Source: Pseudomonadota bacterium (lineage in GTDB: Bacteria > Pseudomonadota > Gammaproteobacteria > SZUA-229). Taken from it: a stretch of DNA of 5,027 nt. The position numbers and the translations under genes are program-made. The stretch spans positions 1 through 5,027 of the forward strand of contig JADFWE010000308.1 of NCBI GenBank assembly GCA_015222915.1. The letters are read 5' to 3'. Under the pieces are notes generated by a model. It did not search any database and was not told the origin of the DNA. It saw only the letters and a program-made list of their open reading frames with translations. Of the stretch, positions 1 through 5,006 are shown piece by piece. How positions within the stretch are numbered: the stretch's first letter is position 1; every line of letters begins with the position of its first letter.

Positions 1-28
1 CTTGATAGTAATAGCTTGATAATGATAG
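1..28. repeat. Imperfect 14-nt tandem duplication
   Basis: Two adjacent 14-nt units, CTTGATAGTAATAG (1-14) and CTTGATAATGATAG (15-28), agree at 12 of 14 positions. The array may extend off the left edge. It lies in AT-rich sequence and could be a simple slippage duplication or a pair of protein-binding sites. No function can be assigned. Confidence 0.5.
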
Positions 29-68
29 CCCGAAAATAAAGACCGGGAATAATACAAGCCGGGCATTA

Positions 69-112
69 TATATTAGAACATTCTAATATAGTGGCTCAGT
101 TGAGAATTTCAA
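69..112 (-). promoter_or_regulatory. Leftward sigma70-type promoter with dyad operator over the -10 box
   Basis: Read on the minus strand, a -35 box TTGAAA (112-107, 5 of 6 to consensus) is followed after 16 bp by a -10 box TATATT (90-85, 5 of 6). The -10 box is one end of a perfect inverted repeat: TATATTAGAA at 69-78 and TTCTAATATA at 81-90, with only 2 bp between. A repressor bound there would block the -10 box and the start site (about 78). A second dyad covers the -35 box. AT-rich dyads over a -10 box are typical of ArsR/SmtB-type and related small repressors; that link is inference. Transcription would leave the window on the left, so the controlled gene is not visible. Confidence 0.45.
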
Positions 113-114
113 CT
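98..114. promoter_or_regulatory. Short inverted repeat over the -35 box
   Basis: AGTTGA (98-103) and TCAACT (109-114) form a 6-bp perfect inverted repeat around GAATT. It overlaps the predicted leftward -35 box at 107-112, so it may be a second operator of the same promoter. A 6-bp dyad in AT-rich DNA can arise by chance. Confidence 0.25.
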
Positions 115-176
115 AAATCAATGCTAAATAGTTGAATAATAGTACGCTTGATTCGCTGCAGATTAAAGCAGGAGGA

Positions 177-722
177 TTATGTCTTCACCAGGTCCGGATC
201 AGATGCACTACAGGCAAGGGAAGATTCGGGCGATACCGGCACCTGCGAGAGAGAAGATTCAGGCGTAAATGCATGACCGAGATAAAGGCAGTAACCCAGC
301 CACTTGTATAAAAACCGATTCAGCTGCCATTTCACCCTGGCCGTTTCAGACGGGATATTGGTGAAATGCAGCCGCCCATGGCGCAGGTGGCCGGTAAGCA
401 CTTCTACCTGGTTGGCATCATGATATACCCGCACTGTCAGCTGTGGCTCAGCAATACTTTCGTCACTGCTCTCATCATCAAAATAATAGGTCAGGCGCAG
501 TGTGGTGGTAAATTTTGTCTGCTCCAGTATATCCATATGGAGACTCAGGCAACCATGGAGACTGGAAACCGCATGCGATGGAATCGATGGCAGGTCGGGG
601 ATGAGCCTGCGTAAGCGAAGAAAATTATTTTCGTACAGATCCATCAGACTGACGAAGCCACGCGGGTCAACATCTTCACAGCCATATCCGGCCTGCAGCT
701 TCTGTTTGGAATTATGAATCAT
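177..722 (-). CDS. yqiB: DUF1249 family protein (YqiB-like)
   Basis: The 181-residue product matches the DUF1249 family, whose E. coli member is YqiB; its molecular function is unknown. The core is easy to align by eye: SLMDLYENNFLRLRRLIPDL (residues 25-44), the TKFTTTLRL strand (69-77), LTVRVYHDANQVEV (95-108) and LNRFLYKWLGYCLYLGH (134-150). No signal peptide or membrane helix is seen, so it should be cytoplasmic. It is longer than the roughly 140-residue E. coli protein because of about 20 extra residues at the N-terminus, as I recall in other relatives, and a 30-residue tail with a repeated PESSL. The ATG at 722 keeps the N-terminal part but has no clear Shine-Dalgarno sequence; the Met at residue 27 falls inside the conserved block and is unlikely to be the start. 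In E. coli yqiB sits with nudF and cpdA, which are not seen here. The gene may be read from the 386-codon gene upstream. Confidence 0.88.
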   Translation of the reverse strand: MIHNSKQKLQAGYGCEDVDPRGFVSLMDLYENNFLRLRRLIPDLPSIPSHAVSSLHGCLSLHMDILEQTKFTTTLRLTYYFDDESSDESIAEPQLTVRVYHDANQVEVLTGHLRHGRLHFTNIPSETARVKWQLNRFLYKWLGYCLYLGHAFTPESSLSQVPVSPESSLACSASDPDLVKT

Positions 723-761
723 GGTCTGAGGATTATAGCCGACTGTGGGAAAGAGGTCGTT

Positions 762-808
762 GGTCGTTAGTTAGTGGTCTTTCGTCGAATGACCAATAAC
801 TAACGACC
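762..808. repeat. Intergenic imperfect hairpin, possible dispersed repeat
   Basis: Perfect 12-bp arms GGTCGTTAGTTA (762-773) and TAACTAACGACC (797-808) continue inward, after single mismatches, as TGGTC (775-779) with GACCA (791-795) and TTC (781-783) with GAA (787-789). Nearly the whole element folds back on itself. It lies in the 90-bp gap between two genes on the minus strand. No T-run follows on either strand, so it is not a typical intrinsic terminator. It could stabilise mRNA ends or be a copy of a dispersed palindromic element; GGTCGTT is also repeated just outside the left arm (756-762). Confidence 0.7.
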
Positions 809-812
809 GTTT

Positions 813-1973
813 CTAAGCAGGCCAGTAAGGCGTTTCGATACCCTCACCCAGATCAGCTTTGATCAACCGCTCTCTGACTTCCAGCAGCTTTTCGATCAGC
901 GCAGGCTCGGCTTTTTCATAAGCATCTGCATCGGGTACACGTTTGACCACCACGCCCAGCAGCTCGGTGATCGCATTTCCGATCGAGTTCTGGCTGATGG
1001 TCACGATCAGATCACCCTCATCGTTACGATATATCAGCTGCTTGAACGCTGGCTGCCAGCGGATGGCATTGGCATACTTGGCATCAGTGACACAGTGTTC
1101 CCGTACTTTTTTGGCCGAGCCCATGAAGTCATTATTGAACAGCAGGATGCTCTCGATCAGATCAGGAAAATAGGAACTTTCTGGCACCGGCGCATTGCGG
1201 GTTGATACCTGGGTGAAAAAGGCGCGGTAAAAATCGATGAACCCCATCAGGATCTGGTCATACTCCTTCCAGAAGTTTATATCTTTCAGCGCTGCCGCAC
1301 CGCCCTGCACCTTCCAGCTGGGAAGACCCTGCGGGTAACCGGTAAGTTCGATCTTCGACGAGCCTTTGCTGGTCTGCTTCAGGATATCAAAGTCCAGTGC
1401 AGAGAAAAAGTCACTGTAGACATCACGCATGTAGGACTGGAACAGGCTGTGCTGTCCGCCATCTGTCAGGTTCGGGTTGTTCGGATCAGCAAATTCGGCC
1501 TCGCGCAGCTGCTTTTTATCGAATGCGATGAAGTGGTTATGCAGCATGCGGATACTGGGCACCCCAGGTGACGTCAATGGCCAGGTCGCATCCAGGCTGG
1601 CTTCACCGGCAAGTATCAGAGCTTCATCCGGGTCCGGGTACTTTTCGATCATAAAGCCGATGATGATCTGGTTCATCCGGTTCCAGGATTTCTTGGCCTG
1701 CTCCGGCACCTGGGTACGGCGTACCGGACGGCCGAGCGGGTCGAGGATAGAATTCGAGGTGTTGTAGATGATCGAGGTGTCAAATTCATTGCTGTGTCCG
1801 AGAGCCTTACGGTACAGCAGCAGGTCTTCCGGGTTCTTCAGCAGGCCATTGTTATTCGCCAGATCATTCAGATTCTCTGTACTGTTGAAAAATTCATTGC
1901 TCGCCATACCTTCGGGGATATCCAGCGGTATCGGGCGAAACGGGGTAACTATCTCTCTTGGTCCTGACTGCAT
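813..1973 (-). CDS. Unrecognised conserved-looking cytoplasmic protein, 386 aa
   Basis: I do not recognise this protein. The ATG at 1973 is chosen because a perfect AGGAGG (1985-1980) sits 6 nt before it; an in-frame TTG at 1979 directly abuts the AGGAGG and is a poor choice. The 386-residue product has no signal peptide or membrane helix and is rich in charged residues, so it should be soluble and cytoplasmic. Visible landmarks are an Asn-rich N-terminal part (residues 26-47), PLGRPVRR (79-86), the stretch TSPGVPSIRMLHNHFIAF (134-151), an aromatic segment around GFIDFYRAFF (244-253) and a charged helical C-terminus ending PYWPA. H145-N-H147-F-I recalls the His motif of HIT/GalT-type nucleotidyl transferases, but only two of the expected positions are present and nothing else supports that. 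It lies upstream of the DUF1249 gene with a 90-bp gap holding a hairpin, and is divergent from the DUF1513 gene. Real gene: very likely. Function: unknown. Confidence 0.85.
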   Translation of the reverse strand: MQSGPREIVTPFRPIPLDIPEGMASNEFFNSTENLNDLANNNGLLKNPEDLLLYRKALGHSNEFDTSIIYNTSNSILDPLGRPVRRTQVPEQAKKSWNRMNQIIIGFMIEKYPDPDEALILAGEASLDATWPLTSPGVPSIRMLHNHFIAFDKKQLREAEFADPNNPNLTDGGQHSLFQSYMRDVYSDFFSALDFDILKQTSKGSSKIELTGYPQGLPSWKVQGGAAALKDINFWKEYDQILMGFIDFYRAFFTQVSTRNAPVPESSYFPDLIESILLFNNDFMGSAKKVREHCVTDAKYANAIRWQPAFKQLIYRNDEGDLIVTISQNSIGNAITELLGVVVKRVPDADAYEKAEPALIEKLLEVRERLIKADLGEGIETPYWPA

Positions 1974-1979
1974 CAACAA

Positions 1980-1985
1980 CCTCCT
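1980..1985 (-). promoter_or_regulatory. Perfect Shine-Dalgarno site that decides the start
   Basis: AGGAGG on the minus strand, 6 nt upstream of the ATG at 1973. It is the strongest ribosome binding site serving a recognised gene in the window, and suggests the 386-residue protein is translated efficiently. Confidence 0.8.
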
Positions 1986-2068
1986 CGAATGACATCAAAT
2001 TAATTAAATAGAAGGTGCATTTAACCTTAAATTCAGGATTCATCTACAATAAAAAATAAATGGCAGCA

Positions 2069-2097
2069 TTAACAAATCAAATAGGCCGGTCTAAACT
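2069..2097 (+). promoter_or_regulatory. Candidate sigma70 promoter for the DUF1513 gene
   Basis: TTAACA (2069-2074, 5 of 6 to the -35 consensus), a 17-bp spacer and TAAACT (2092-2097, 4 of 6 to the -10 consensus) predict a start near 2104. The promoter is flanked by inverted 7-bp arms ATGGCAG (2060-2066) and CTGCCAT (2096-2102), which may be regulatory or chance. No equally good minus-strand promoter for the divergent gene could be picked in this AT-rich stretch. Confidence 0.35.
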
Positions 2098-2119
2098 GCC
2101 ATATCTCAAGGTACCAGCC

Positions 2120-2167
2120 ATGAATCCCGCGCTATCAATTTTATCAGAGCCCGCATTTGAGTGTTGA
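2120..2167 (+). CDS. Possible leader peptide upstream of the DUF1513 gene
   Basis: A 15-codon ORF, MNPALSILSEPAFEC, starts at an ATG with AAGG (2108-2111) 8 nt upstream and ends with TGA at 2165-2167, three bases before the ATG of the DUF1513 gene. The main start has only a weak GAG (2159-2161), whereas the short ORF has the better ribosome binding site. Ribosomes ending here could restart at 2171, which would couple translation. The ORF is in the same frame as the main gene, separated by the stop and one AAT codon. No known leader peptide is matched, and an ORF this short can arise by chance. Confidence 0.3.
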   Translation: MNPALSILSEPAFEC

Positions 2168-2170
2168 AAT

Positions 2171-3316
2171 ATGTCCCCAGAACGTCGCAACCTCCTTAAG
2201 TTCTTATGCCTGAGCAGCCTTACCGCCACATTGACACCAATGACCGGCTGTTCAAAAAAAGAATTCTACGACCCGGAGCAGGATATTATCGTCGGTGGCG
2301 GGCGATACCAGCAAGAAGGTGAATTAAAACATGTACTGGCTGTGGTCAACCTGCAACAGAAGGAGAAACGCCTTGTCGAGCTGGACTTTCTGGCCCACGG
2401 CATCATCGTTGACCCAAACGACAACAAACGACTGATCGTCTTTGAAAAAATCGGCCCCGGTGCGGCAGAGATAGATCTGAACAAGCATATCGTCAGCTCT
2501 GGAATAACGACCACAAAGGATAAACACTTTTATGGCCACGGTGCATTCGATAAAACCGGTGCCACACTTTTCTGTACCGAAACATATCTGGATGATCACA
2601 AAGGCATCATCGCTATCCGGGACGCTCGCAGTTTCGAACTCCTCGGTGAATTCCCTACCTACGGTGAAAACCCTCACGAATGCCAATTGATCGACGATGG
2701 CAGTACGCTCGTGGTCACAAATGCAGGTAGTGACAGCATAAAAGATTCACAACCTTCAGTTACCTATATCGATGTCCAGTCACAACAATTACTCGATCAG
2801 GTCAGGTTGACCAATCAGCAGCTGAACACCGGTCATATCGGTATCGCTGATGACGGCAGCTTGATCGTGGCATCGGCACCGAGAGAAGGCCTCGACAAAA
2901 CACAGCCAGGCGGTGTCAGTATCCGTAGCGGTAAACAGTCGATGTTATCGATGACAGAACCCGTAAACATCGTCGATCAGATGACTGGCGAAGCGCTGAG
3001 TGTAGCGATCGATAACAGACATGGCATCGCAGCCGTCACTCACCCGGACGGTAACATGGTGACCTTCTGGTCTATCGAAAAAAGGACATTATTAAAATCG
3101 ATCTCGCTGGATGGACCAAGGGGCGTAACCTTGTCCCTGGATGGAAAAGCTTTCATCATCAGCTATGATGTAAGCACGAATATGGTCCTGGTCAGTACAG
3201 ATGACCTCTCAGTCAGTACAGACCCGATCATGCAGCCGACTTACATCTCGGGCTCACATATCTACAACTGGTCAAAAGCAATGACTGAAACCATGCCTGC
3301 TGATAAGCATTCTTAA
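2171..3316 (+). CDS. DUF1513 family Tat-exported lipoprotein (beta-propeller)
   Basis: The 381-residue protein matches the DUF1513 family. It starts with a twin-arginine signal (R5-R6-N-L-L-K), a short hydrophobic stretch and a lipobox-like MTGC ending at C27, which predicts export of the folded protein and lipid anchoring in the envelope. The body has repeated beta-propeller-like units of the YVTN/WD type. Family signatures include KHFYGHGAFD (118-127), ETYLDDHKGIIAI (137-149), GEFPTYGENPHE (159-170), TLVVTNAG (179-186), the SVAIDNRHGIAAVTHPDG region (277-294) and a terminal GSHIYNW (361-367). Several His residues (76, 119, 123, 169, 222, 363) look conserved and could bind metal; that is inference. 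In other bacteria I recall DUF1513 genes beside imelysin (EfeO/IrpA-like) and di-haem oxidoreductase genes in iron-uptake clusters; none is present here. The start at 2171 is supported by the signal peptide although its Shine-Dalgarno is weak. Function of the family is not established. Confidence 0.92.
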   Translation: MSPERRNLLKFLCLSSLTATLTPMTGCSKKEFYDPEQDIIVGGGRYQQEGELKHVLAVVNLQQKEKRLVELDFLAHGIIVDPNDNKRLIVFEKIGPGAAEIDLNKHIVSSGITTTKDKHFYGHGAFDKTGATLFCTETYLDDHKGIIAIRDARSFELLGEFPTYGENPHECQLIDDGSTLVVTNAGSDSIKDSQPSVTYIDVQSQQLLDQVRLTNQQLNTGHIGIADDGSLIVASAPREGLDKTQPGGVSIRSGKQSMLSMTEPVNIVDQMTGEALSVAIDNRHGIAAVTHPDGNMVTFWSIEKRTLLKSISLDGPRGVTLSLDGKAFIISYDVSTNMVLVSTDDLSVSTDPIMQPTYISGSHIYNWSKAMTETMPADKHS

Positions 3317-3359
3317 ACCCGGAAGCTGAGCAAAAGTCTAAACACGGTCAAAGCAGAGG

Positions 3360-3761
3360 TTAGCCTTTTTTCTTGTCATCCATCATGCTCTTCAGGTCAG
3401 CAAAAGGGTTGAACTTGGCGTCCGGCGCTTTTGTACCGCCTAAAGCAATACCCTTGTTTGCCAGAGCCTCTGTCTGCCGCTGGTGTTCGTTGTCATGGCA
3501 ATACAGGCATAACAGCTCCCAGTTACTGCCATCGGATGGATTAAAATCGTGATCATGATTTTTATGATGCACGGTCAACTCACTCAGGTTGGCGCGGACA
3601 AATTCACGGCTGCAGCGGCCGCATATCCAGGGGTACATATTCAGCGCCTGTTCGCGATAACCATGTCCGCGGACCTCACTGTCACGTCGCGCTTTGACGA
3701 CCACATCATCAAGTTTTTTATTCGACTGTGCCTTGCTATCAGTCATCTTATTATCTGTCAT
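3360..3761 (-). CDS. yajD: YajD family HNH nuclease
   Basis: The 133-residue product is a close relative of E. coli YajD, a small putative HNH endonuclease of unknown biological role. The shared block runs from GYREQALNMYPW (34-45) through the zinc ribbon C47-G-R-C50, the HNH core with H65-H66, HDHDFNP (69-75), DGSNWELLCLYCHD (77-90; second pair C85 and C88, Asn80 and His89) to the conserved tail FNPFADLKSMM. The Cys pairs should bind structural zinc and the His/Asn residues a catalytic metal. It is slightly longer than the 115-residue E. coli protein because of a charged N-terminal extension. The ATG at 3761 was chosen; a TTG at 3773 follows AGGA with no spacer, and an ATG at 3746 is also possible. 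The gene converges on the DUF1513 gene with 43 bp between stops and no clear terminator, and is divergent from the haem-domain gene. Confidence 0.93.
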   Translation of the reverse strand: MTDNKMTDSKAQSNKKLDDVVVKARRDSEVRGHGYREQALNMYPWICGRCSREFVRANLSELTVHHKNHDHDFNPSDGSNWELLCLYCHDNEHQRQTEALANKGIALGGTKAPDAKFNPFADLKSMMDDKKKG

Positions 3762-3804
3762 ATCGTGTCTCAATCCTGCCTGAACCTGGGGGACGTCTGT
3801 TCAA

Positions 3805-3834
3805 GTCTATAATGTCTCCGGTCTATACTGTCTC
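3805..3834. repeat. Tandem 14-nt repeat in a divergent promoter region
   Basis: GTCTATAATGTCTC (3805-3818) and GTCTATACTGTCTC (3821-3834) match at 13 of 14 positions with a 16-bp period. Each copy carries a -10-like core on the plus strand (TATAAT 3808-3813, TATACT 3824-3829). On the minus strand TATAGA (3810-3805) could be the -10 of the nuclease gene, with CTGAGA (3835-3830) as a -35 at a long 19-bp spacing. Tandem operator sites or duplicated promoter elements are both possible. Confidence 0.45.
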
Positions 3835-3874
3835 AGGCCACTATCTAAGGCCGTGCAATTCATGTAAATATATT

Positions 3875-3880
3875 TATAAT
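3875..3880 (+). promoter_or_regulatory. Candidate -10 box for the haem-domain gene
   Basis: A perfect TATAAT would place the transcript start near 3887, giving a leader of about 28 nt to the ATG at 3915. The matching -35 (GTGCAA or CGTGCA around 3852-3858) is poor, so an activator would be needed or the box is fortuitous. If real, it rules out the alternative start codon at 3879, which overlaps this box. Confidence 0.3.
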
Positions 3881-3914
3881 GGTAGCGTTCCCTTATTTTA
3901 TACAATATTCGCCC

Positions 3915-4412
3915 ATGAAACCATTTCCCGTCATTTTAGCGCTGTTCACCATCACGAACTTCCCTGCGATCCTCCATGCAGGAGACAGCCTCGACGTCAA
4001 GACCATCGGTCTGGACCTAGCACATGATCTCGCTTTTGAAAGCATCGAAGCCTGCCGAAAAAAAGGTTACCAGGTAAGTGCTGTCGTGGTCGACCGTAAC
4101 GGCCTGATACAGGCGGCATTACGCGATGACCTGGCCTCACGCTTCACCTTGCAGATAGCCGAAGAAAAAGCCAACAGCGTCATCCTGTCAGGCACTGATT
4201 CCGGTACCCTGCGAAAAAATCGTAACGACATACGCCTGGAACTGAATCATATCGATGGCCTCATCGTCATGCGAGGCGCATTGCCAGTCGAGGTAGCAGG
4301 ATCACGCATCGGCGCTATCGGTATCAGCGGTGCACCCGGTGGTGACATCGATGAAGCCTGTGCTCAGCAGGCACTGGATAAACTCAATGAGCGTATAGAG
4401 TTTGCGGATTAA
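3915..4412 (+). CDS. Secreted GlcG/HbpS-like protein (haem-degrading domain, former DUF336)
   Basis: The 165-residue product begins with a Sec signal peptide (hydrophobic residues 5-20, likely cut after HA at 21-22) and continues as a single GlcG/HbpS domain of the family once called DUF336. Key features are AVVVDRNGLIQAALRDD (56-72), the IAEEKANSVI helix (81-90), the loop GLIVMRGALPVEV (115-127) and the Gly-rich GAIGISGAPGGDIDEACA (133-150), where the family binds ligand. Some members such as HbpS of Streptomyces bind and degrade haem or sense redox stress extracellularly; others, such as GlcG in glycolate-use operons, have unclear roles. Location should be periplasmic. The ATG at 3915 puts the signal peptide at the N-terminus; an upstream ATG at 3879 would add 12 residues ahead of it. 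There is no clear Shine-Dalgarno at either start. The DUF4124 gene follows after 34 bp, probably in the same transcript. Haem binding is likely but not shown by the sequence. Confidence 0.87.
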   Translation: MKPFPVILALFTITNFPAILHAGDSLDVKTIGLDLAHDLAFESIEACRKKGYQVSAVVVDRNGLIQAALRDDLASRFTLQIAEEKANSVILSGTDSGTLRKNRNDIRLELNHIDGLIVMRGALPVEVAGSRIGAIGISGAPGGDIDEACAQQALDKLNERIEFAD

Positions 4413-4446
4413 CGGCTACCGTTCAGCAATCTGTTGCAACGAGACC

Positions 4447-4929
4447 ATGACACGGTTTATATCGCTCCTTCTACCTCTCAGCCTGTCGATGACAGCCGTG
4501 CATGCGGACGCTGTCTACAAATCTATCGATGAAAACGGCAATGTCACCTATTCAGAAACACCGATAGAGAACCCTCGCGATGTATCAAGGATAAAGATTG
4601 CACCACCGCCTACGGAAGAACACATCAACGCCGCAAAGGAACGCCATGAGAGCACTAAAAAAGCCGCAGAGATCATCGATGATACCAGGAAGTTACGTGA
4701 TGAGCAGGAGGCTAAAGAATACCGTATCCGGCAGGAAAGACGCCAGCAATTACAGCAACAGCAGCAGGCCGAAGATATGAACCGTAACGATCAGTACGGT
4801 TACTACCCCTACGACAGACTCGGCGGCGGAATCATCATCAACCCGGGCAGACCTATCGTAGGTCCACCTGTCATACTACCGCCGATCGCAAGACCTCCTG
4901 CCGTCGCTCCCGGGCCGGGGCCGAGATAA
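4447..4929 (+). CDS. Secreted DUF4124 domain protein with Gln-rich coiled coil and Pro-rich tail
   Basis: The 160-residue protein has a Sec signal peptide (MTRFISLLLPLSLSMTAVHA, cut after A20), a DUF4124 domain (DAVYKSIDENGNVTYSETP, 21-39, and on to about 52), a charged, probably coiled-coil helix (57-110) with a Gln run at 100-107, a Tyr/Asn linker (DQYGYYPYD) and a Pro/Gly tail (133-160). DUF4124 is a short beta-rich domain common at the N-terminus of periplasmic proteins of Proteobacteria; its function is unknown. The tail looks disordered and may contact peptidoglycan or partner proteins, which is inference. The ATG at 4447 is chosen from the signal peptide; an in-frame TTG at 4402 would overlap the preceding gene and add 15 residues ahead of the signal. 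The Shine-Dalgarno (GAG at 4441-4443) is poor. The 34-bp gap suggests co-transcription with the haem-domain gene. Confidence 0.88.
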   Translation: MTRFISLLLPLSLSMTAVHADAVYKSIDENGNVTYSETPIENPRDVSRIKIAPPPTEEHINAAKERHESTKKAAEIIDDTRKLRDEQEAKEYRIRQERRQQLQQQQQAEDMNRNDQYGYYPYDRLGGGIIINPGRPIVGPPVILPPIARPPAVAPGPGPR

Positions 4930-4976
4930 TATCAAAGTTCCGAATACGGCCAGAAGCGGACAGTCAAAAGATTATT

Positions 4977-5006
4977 CACCGCCGAGGCGCAGAGACGCCG
5001 AGAAAA
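4977..5006. repeat. Short 8-bp-period intergenic repeat
   Basis: Three 8-nt units, GCCGAGGC (4981-4988), GCAGAGAC (4989-4996) and GCCGAGAA (4997-5004), are preceded by CACC and followed by AAAC. The pattern is a variant of the 'accgcagaggcgcagagacgc' type repeat that I recall between genes of many bacteria, often next to genes for GxxExxY proteins. That link is memory, not shown here. The rest of the right end (4930-5027) shows no gene and no clear terminator. Confidence 0.6.

Noticed and set aside
28..64. Alternative GCCCG/CGGGC pairings as an attenuator
   Set aside because: CCCG at 29-32 can pair with CGGG at 44-47 or 60-63, but stems are only 4-5 bp with large loops and no T-run, so the case is too weak.
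1..66. Open frame on the minus strand starting at the ATG at 66-64 and running off the left edge (22 codons)
   Set aside because: It lies downstream of the predicted leftward promoter, but has no Shine-Dalgarno, is AT-rich, and 22 open codons are not unusual. The translated start (MPGLYYSRSLFSG) is not recognised. It could still be the N-terminus of the next gene.
179..268. 29-codon plus-strand ORF preceded by AGGAGG at 170-175
   Set aside because: The ribosome binding site is striking, but the spacer is only 3 nt and the ORF lies entirely antisense to the end of the DUF1249 gene. The peptide is charged and unrecognised, so it is most likely fortuitous.
732..737. TATAAT on the minus strand just upstream of the DUF1249 start
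   Set aside because: A start there would leave a leader of only 2-3 nt and the -35 (ACGACC) is poor. Read-through from the upstream gene or another promoter is at least as likely.
943..1992. Plus-strand ORFs at 943-1173, 1477-1767 and 1768-1992
   Set aside because: All lie antisense to the 386-codon gene or its leader, show no domain signature and follow from its codon use.
2266..2686. Minus-strand ORFs of 82 and 120 codons
   Set aside because: They are antisense to the clearly recognised DUF1513 gene and have Cys/Ser-rich or odd composition without any known motif.
3317..3359. Possible bidirectional terminator between convergent genes
   Set aside because: No stable GC-rich stem with a T-run could be found. 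The nearby T-run at 3364-3371 simply encodes the lysine-rich end of the nuclease.
4890..4930. GC-rich CCCGGG/CCGGGG stretch as a terminator stem
   Set aside because: It encodes the Pro/Gly tail of the DUF4124 protein and is not followed by a T-run.
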